NCBI GenBank assembly: GCA_017354095.1
Contig: JAFMRP010000211.1
Span: 1 to 7,565, forward strand
DNA length: 7,565 nucleotides
Direction of reading: 5' to 3'
Origin: Ktedonobacteraceae bacterium
GTDB lineage: Bacteria; Chloroflexota; Ktedonobacteria; Ktedonobacterales; Ktedonobacteraceae
Position 1 is the stretch's first letter; every line of letters starts with the position of its first letter. Of the stretch, positions 5,768 to 7,565 are shown piece after piece. The notes beneath the pieces were generated by a model. It searched no databases. It was not told where the DNA came from and saw only the letters and a program-made list of their open reading frames with translations. The position numbers were made by a program, and so were the translations under genes.

Positions 5768-5821
5768 CTGTCAGGAGTGTCAGGAGTGTCAGAAGCGTTA
5801 GAACTGTTGTAATTGTTGGTT
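5768..5821 (+). repeat. Degenerating 9-bp tandem repeat
   Basis: Six consecutive 9-base units: CTGTCAGGA, GTGTCAGGA, GTGTCAGAA, GCGTTAGAA, CTGTTGTAA, TTGTTGGTT. The first three are nearly identical and the last three drift stepwise. It starts 33 bp after the end of the MITE-like element. The unit length would be codon-neutral, but no real gene covers it. Confidence 0.65.
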
Positions 5822-5861
5822 TTATGGGCATCGATATGATGAAGATGGCACCTCCATCAGA

Positions 5862-5879
5862 GTGTCAGAAGTGTCAGTT
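5862..5879 (+). repeat. Second block of the same 9-bp repeat
   Basis: GTGTCAGAA followed by GTGTCAGTT, two units of the repeat seen at 5768-5821, separated from it by 40 bp. It lies 24 bp beyond the 3' end of the response-regulator gene on the other strand. Between the blocks only a weak 5-bp hairpin (GATGG...CCATC) is visible. Confidence 0.55.
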
Positions 5880-5902
5880 TGACGATGACTGATTGTGTTG
5901 TC

Positions 5903-6358
5903 TTATGGGAATGCAGGGCCTTCCCTGGCGGGGGGCTGGCTCATTTGTTGTGGGGTGGGCTCGCCTAAAAATTGGCGCAGTGCATCGAACAGGTCATCCA
6001 GTTCGAACGGTTTGTTGAGGCGAGGAATTGTGCGCTGCTCGATTGCTCGCTGGGGCAGGCGGGTGCTGGCGCTCATCAGGATCGTCGGCGTACTGGCCAT
6101 TGATGGCTGCGAGTGCAGCAGGTCATAGAGATCGATGCCATCGATGCCCGGGAGTAAATAATCCAGCAGGAGCAAGTCGCACTGCAGGTGCCTGGTAATT
6201 CTCAGGGCTTCGAATGCGTCGCGAGCATAGATCGCGTGATATGGTGTCTCTGAGTGAATCACCTGGACAAGATCGGTGCCGAAGTCCTCGTCATCGTCAA
6301 CGATCAGAATCAGCTTCCAGGGATAAGTGGTCTCGTCGAGTGGTGAAATATTCTGCAT
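5903..6358 (-). CDS. Single-domain response regulator (CheY/Spo0F-like receiver)
   Basis: 151 residues made of one receiver domain and short tails. The acidic pocket is D21-D22-D23 in LILIVDDDEDFG. The phospho-acceptor is D66 in LLLLDYLLPGIDG, the conserved Ser/Thr is S96 in ILMSAS, and the conserved lysine is K116 in LNKPF. There is no DNA-binding or enzymatic output domain; the C-terminal tail QQMSQPPAREGPAFP is proline-rich and probably flexible. It would act as a phosphorelay intermediate or by protein contact with a partner encoded elsewhere, since no histidine kinase is nearby. The frame is open to 6448, but the ATG at 6358 has an AGGGAG site just upstream and starts right before the receiver fold. 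The 30 extra residues upstream show no domain. Confidence 0.9.
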   Translation of the reverse strand: MQNISPLDETTYPWKLILIVDDDEDFGTDLVQVIHSETPYHAIYARDAFEALRITRHLQCDLLLLDYLLPGIDGIDLYDLLHSQPSMASTPTILMSASTRLPQRAIEQRTIPRLNKPFELDDLFDALRQFLGEPTPQQMSQPPAREGPAFP

Positions 6359-6362
6359 ACAT

Positions 6363-6368
6363 CTCCCT
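6363..6368 (-). promoter_or_regulatory. Ribosome binding site deciding the response-regulator start
   Basis: Minus-strand AGGGAG lies 4 nt upstream of the ATG at 6358. It supports this start over the upstream in-frame ATG at 6448, for which I see no comparable site. Confidence 0.65.
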
Positions 6369-6420
6369 GCTTCGCTAGTTTGCTGTGTTACGCGTTTCTT
6401 CACTGCCGCATGTGGCGGCG

Positions 6421-6469
6421 AAAAGAGAAAAGAGATGGGGGGCTGCAATGTTCCTCTTGTCCAGCCCCC
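6421..6469 (-). terminator. Hairpin with pyrimidine tail downstream of the DUF5348-like gene
   Basis: On the minus strand GGGGGCTG (6462-6469) pairs perfectly with CAGCCCCC (6438-6445) across a 16-nt loop, then continues CATCTCTTTTCTCTTTT. The strong GC stem with a U-rich tail fits an intrinsic terminator for the gene ending at 6560, although it lies about 90 bp after the stop and the tail is interrupted by C. It would separate that gene from the response regulator, which then needs its own promoter. A second small stem, GCCGC-ATGTG-GCGGC (6405-6419), follows. Confidence 0.5.
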
Positions 6470-6559
6470 GCGCTCCCAGTCAGGGAAGCTGCCACCCCCT
6501 GCATCCCCACTTCCATTCGGGAAATGTAGGTCCCTCCCTTTTGCGGGCCCTGTGGTTCG

Positions 6560-6841
6560 CTACGATGCGGTATCCTGCGTGCTGTCGATGTGACGTGCGA
6601 GCAGGCCGGGGCGCAGACGAATTCCAATATCGTCTAACGTGAGTAAAAACCATCCTGTTCTATCCTGTGCGATATGGCCTGGTATCCAGTAGCCAAAGAC
6701 ATGCAGGTCCAGGCTGTCGCCAGGAGCTAAAACGAGTCCGTTTAGTACCAATCGTTTCGTTTGCTGATCATACGTGAGCTTTCCTGTTGTGGGCGGAAAG
6801 TGTGAATAGTATTGCGAATATGATGCCTGCGGTTCTGCCAC
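6560..6841 (-). CDS. Small DUF5348-like protein
   Basis: 93 residues, soluble, with no signal peptide or membrane segment. After about 18 polar residues the pattern is GKLTYDQQTKRLVLNGLVL, then APGDSLDLHVFGYWIPGHIAQDRTGWFLL, ending IGIRLRPGLLARH. This order (a G-L-Y-D strand, an N-G-x-x-L turn, a G-D-x-L-x-L strand, W-I-P-G-x-I, G-W-F/Y-L, L-R-P-G) matches DUF5348 proteins as I remember them. They look like small beta-barrels of unknown function and are common as short standalone genes in bacteria. It starts with GTG, supported by GGAGGG 7 nt upstream; there is no in-frame ATG before it. It lies 148 bp after the oxidoreductase gene on the same strand. Real gene: fairly sure. Family: moderate. 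Confidence 0.75.
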   Translation of the reverse strand: MAEPQASYSQYYSHFPPTTGKLTYDQQTKRLVLNGLVLAPGDSLDLHVFGYWIPGHIAQDRTGWFLLTLDDIGIRLRPGLLARHIDSTQDTAS

Positions 6842-6848
6842 TATGCTT

Positions 6849-6854
6849 CCCTCC
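6849..6854 (-). promoter_or_regulatory. Strong Shine-Dalgarno for the GTG start at 6841
   Basis: Minus-strand GGAGGG, 7 nt upstream of GTG, is the strongest ribosome site in this part of the window and decides the start of the DUF5348-like gene. Confidence 0.75.
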
Positions 6855-6928
6855 GAAAATCAGATGGACGCCGAAAGCGCTTGTTACTGGTGATACGGAT
6901 CAGCAGGCTGAGCCGCTTCACTCTAGCC

Positions 6929-6941
6929 CTCGTGTCACGAG
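6929..6941. repeat. Short palindrome between the oxidoreductase and DUF5348-like genes
   Basis: CTCGTG-T-CACGAG is a perfect 6-bp inverted repeat around one base, followed by GATCAGATCAGATT. It lies in the 148-bp spacer after the oxidoreductase stop and before the next gene on the minus strand. It could be an operator for the downstream gene or a small 3'-end hairpin; no T-tract follows on the minus strand. Confidence 0.35.
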
Positions 6942-6989
6942 ATCAGATCAGATTTTCCATTAAGGAGAAAAGTGGCATTGTTCGCTCGA

Positions 6990-7565
6990 TTATCCCAGCA
7001 CACCCGAGGCATAGCGCGGCTGAATGAACTTGCCCTGCGCGAAGCGTTCGTAGGCGAAGTGCTGCATGTCGGCGGGCGTGCTGCCGCTCAGGATAGTCTC
7101 GGCCAGCCAGGCGCCAATTGTCGGAGACAGCTTGAAGCCGTGCCCGCTGAAACCGACCGCGCAGTAGAGTCCATCGTAGGCCGGAAGCTGGCCCAGGATG
7201 GGGTGATAATCGGGGGTATCGTCGTAGATGCCGCTCCAGCCGCCGCGGGCTACCGCTCGTGCCAGCGCGGGAAAGTGCTTCGCGCCCGCCGAACTGAGGT
7301 GGGCGATCTCTTCATCGCTCAAGCCGCGCGGGTAGTGGTCGGGATCGCTGGCCGCCAGGACGTTGGCGACCGCGCCGACGAGCGTGATTCCGCCCAGGTC
7401 GGGGCGCAGGTAGGTGCCCAGCGTGCTATCAAAGCAGACGGCGTGCATTCGTGTGTACTCGTTAGCGTCGCCCGGGCGGTGCAGCGCGACCATAGGATGC
7501 CGCGTTGCCGTAATGGGCAGCTCGATTCCCATCTCGCGGGCCAGGGCCACGCTCCACACGTTCGC
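6990..7565 (-). CDS. FAD-dependent oxidoreductase, DAO family (N-terminal part outside window)
   Basis: The last 191 residues of a DadA / sarcosine oxidase beta / glycine oxidase-like flavoenzyme. The frame is open to the window edge (ANVWSVALAREMGIELPI...), so the GTG at 7559 is not the true start, and the N-terminal GxGxxG FAD-binding fold lies beyond the window. Visible family marks are the ANVWS...ALAREMGIELPI helix after the missing FAD domain, TYLRPDLGGITLVG, the WSGIYDDTPDYHPILG stretch, and the C-terminal FAD-contact motif GFSGHGFKLSPTIGAWLAE. These enzymes oxidise an amine or amino acid C-N bond with FAD, passing electrons to oxygen or a carrier; the substrate cannot be told from this half. 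The high-GC codon use gives a long open antisense frame, which I treat as a shadow. Confidence 0.92.
   Translation of the reverse strand, partial: ANVWSVALAREMGIELPITATRHPMVALHRPGDANEYTRMHAVCFDSTLGTYLRPDLGGITLVGAVANVLAASDPDHYPRGLSDEEIAHLSSAGAKHFPALARAVARGGWSGIYDDTPDYHPILGQLPAYDGLYCAVGFSGHGFKLSPTIGAWLAETILSGSTPADMQHFAYERFAQGKFIQPRYASGVLG

Noticed and set aside
5571..5801. Plus-strand ORF ending CQECQECQKR, which looks like a cysteine-repeat protein
   Set aside because: It crosses the whole non-coding element, has no ribosome site, and its Cys pattern is only the 9-bp tandem repeat read in frame.
5768..5879. CRISPR-like repeat array
   Set aside because: Units are 9 bp and directly tandem, without unique spacers, so this is a minisatellite.
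6359..6448. N-terminal extension of the response regulator to 6448
   Set aside because: There is no ribosome site at 6448 and no domain in the extra 30 residues; the ATG at 6358 has AGGGAG and precedes the receiver fold.
6400..6627. Minus-strand ORF overlapping the end of the DUF5348-like gene and its terminator hairpin
   Set aside because: It overlaps the real gene out of frame and reads through the hairpin and pyrimidine tract; no protein features are seen.
6972..7565. Plus-strand frame starting GTG with a perfect AAGGAG site (6962-6967), open to the window edge
   Set aside because: It is antisense to a clear DAO-family coding sequence whose residues match the family throughout. High-GC third positions commonly leave such antisense frames open, and the translation (arginine/alanine-rich) shows no domain.

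Overview
The window looks like a chromosomal accessory region of a large-genome, mid-GC soil bacterium. The best guess is a member of the Ktedonobacteria (Chloroflexota). This rests on gene content (a two-domain FtsX permease, a lone receiver protein, a DUF5348-like protein, several small one-component regulators), moderate GC, and repeat-rich spacers. It is inference from style, since no rRNA or marker gene is present. Eight protein genes are supported, two of them cut by the window edges.

Layout. (1) Positions 1-2160 (+): C-terminal part of an ABC-transporter permease with two FtsX domains. (2) 2161-2484: spacer holding the first copy of a 184-bp MITE-like element and a MerR-type promoter. 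(3) 2485-3799 (+): merR-SDR operon. The promoter has a perfect 18-bp palindrome inside a 19-bp spacer and probably makes a leaderless mRNA. (4) 3837-4553 (-): an AiiA-like metallo-beta-lactamase-fold lactonase with unusual active-site residues, convergent with the SDR gene. (5) 4668-5090 (-): marR. A 14-bp palindrome abuts its -10 box, and most of that site recurs upstream of the lactonase gene. (6) 5091-5902: 812 bp without a convincing gene. It holds the marR promoter, a short possible gene remnant, the second copy of the element in inverted orientation, and degenerate 9-bp tandem repeats. (7) 5903-6358 (-): single-domain response regulator. (8) 6560-6841 (-): DUF5348-like small protein, GTG start. 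(9) 6990-7565 (-): C-terminal part of a DAO-family FAD-dependent oxidoreductase.

How the genes may work together. The merR product resembles AdhR-type sensors, including a cysteine at the expected place, and it probably controls itself and the SDR carbonyl reductase. The marR product probably represses itself and the lactonase-fold hydrolase. The two regulator-enzyme pairs form a compact block that may handle reactive carbonyls or lactones. The inverted copies of the 184-bp element sit just outside this block (2188-2371 and 5549-5732; about 90% identical, same length, no gap by eye). No transposase gene is visible, so the element would be non-autonomous. The pair could mark a mobile or invertible cassette, or be two independent insertions in spacers.
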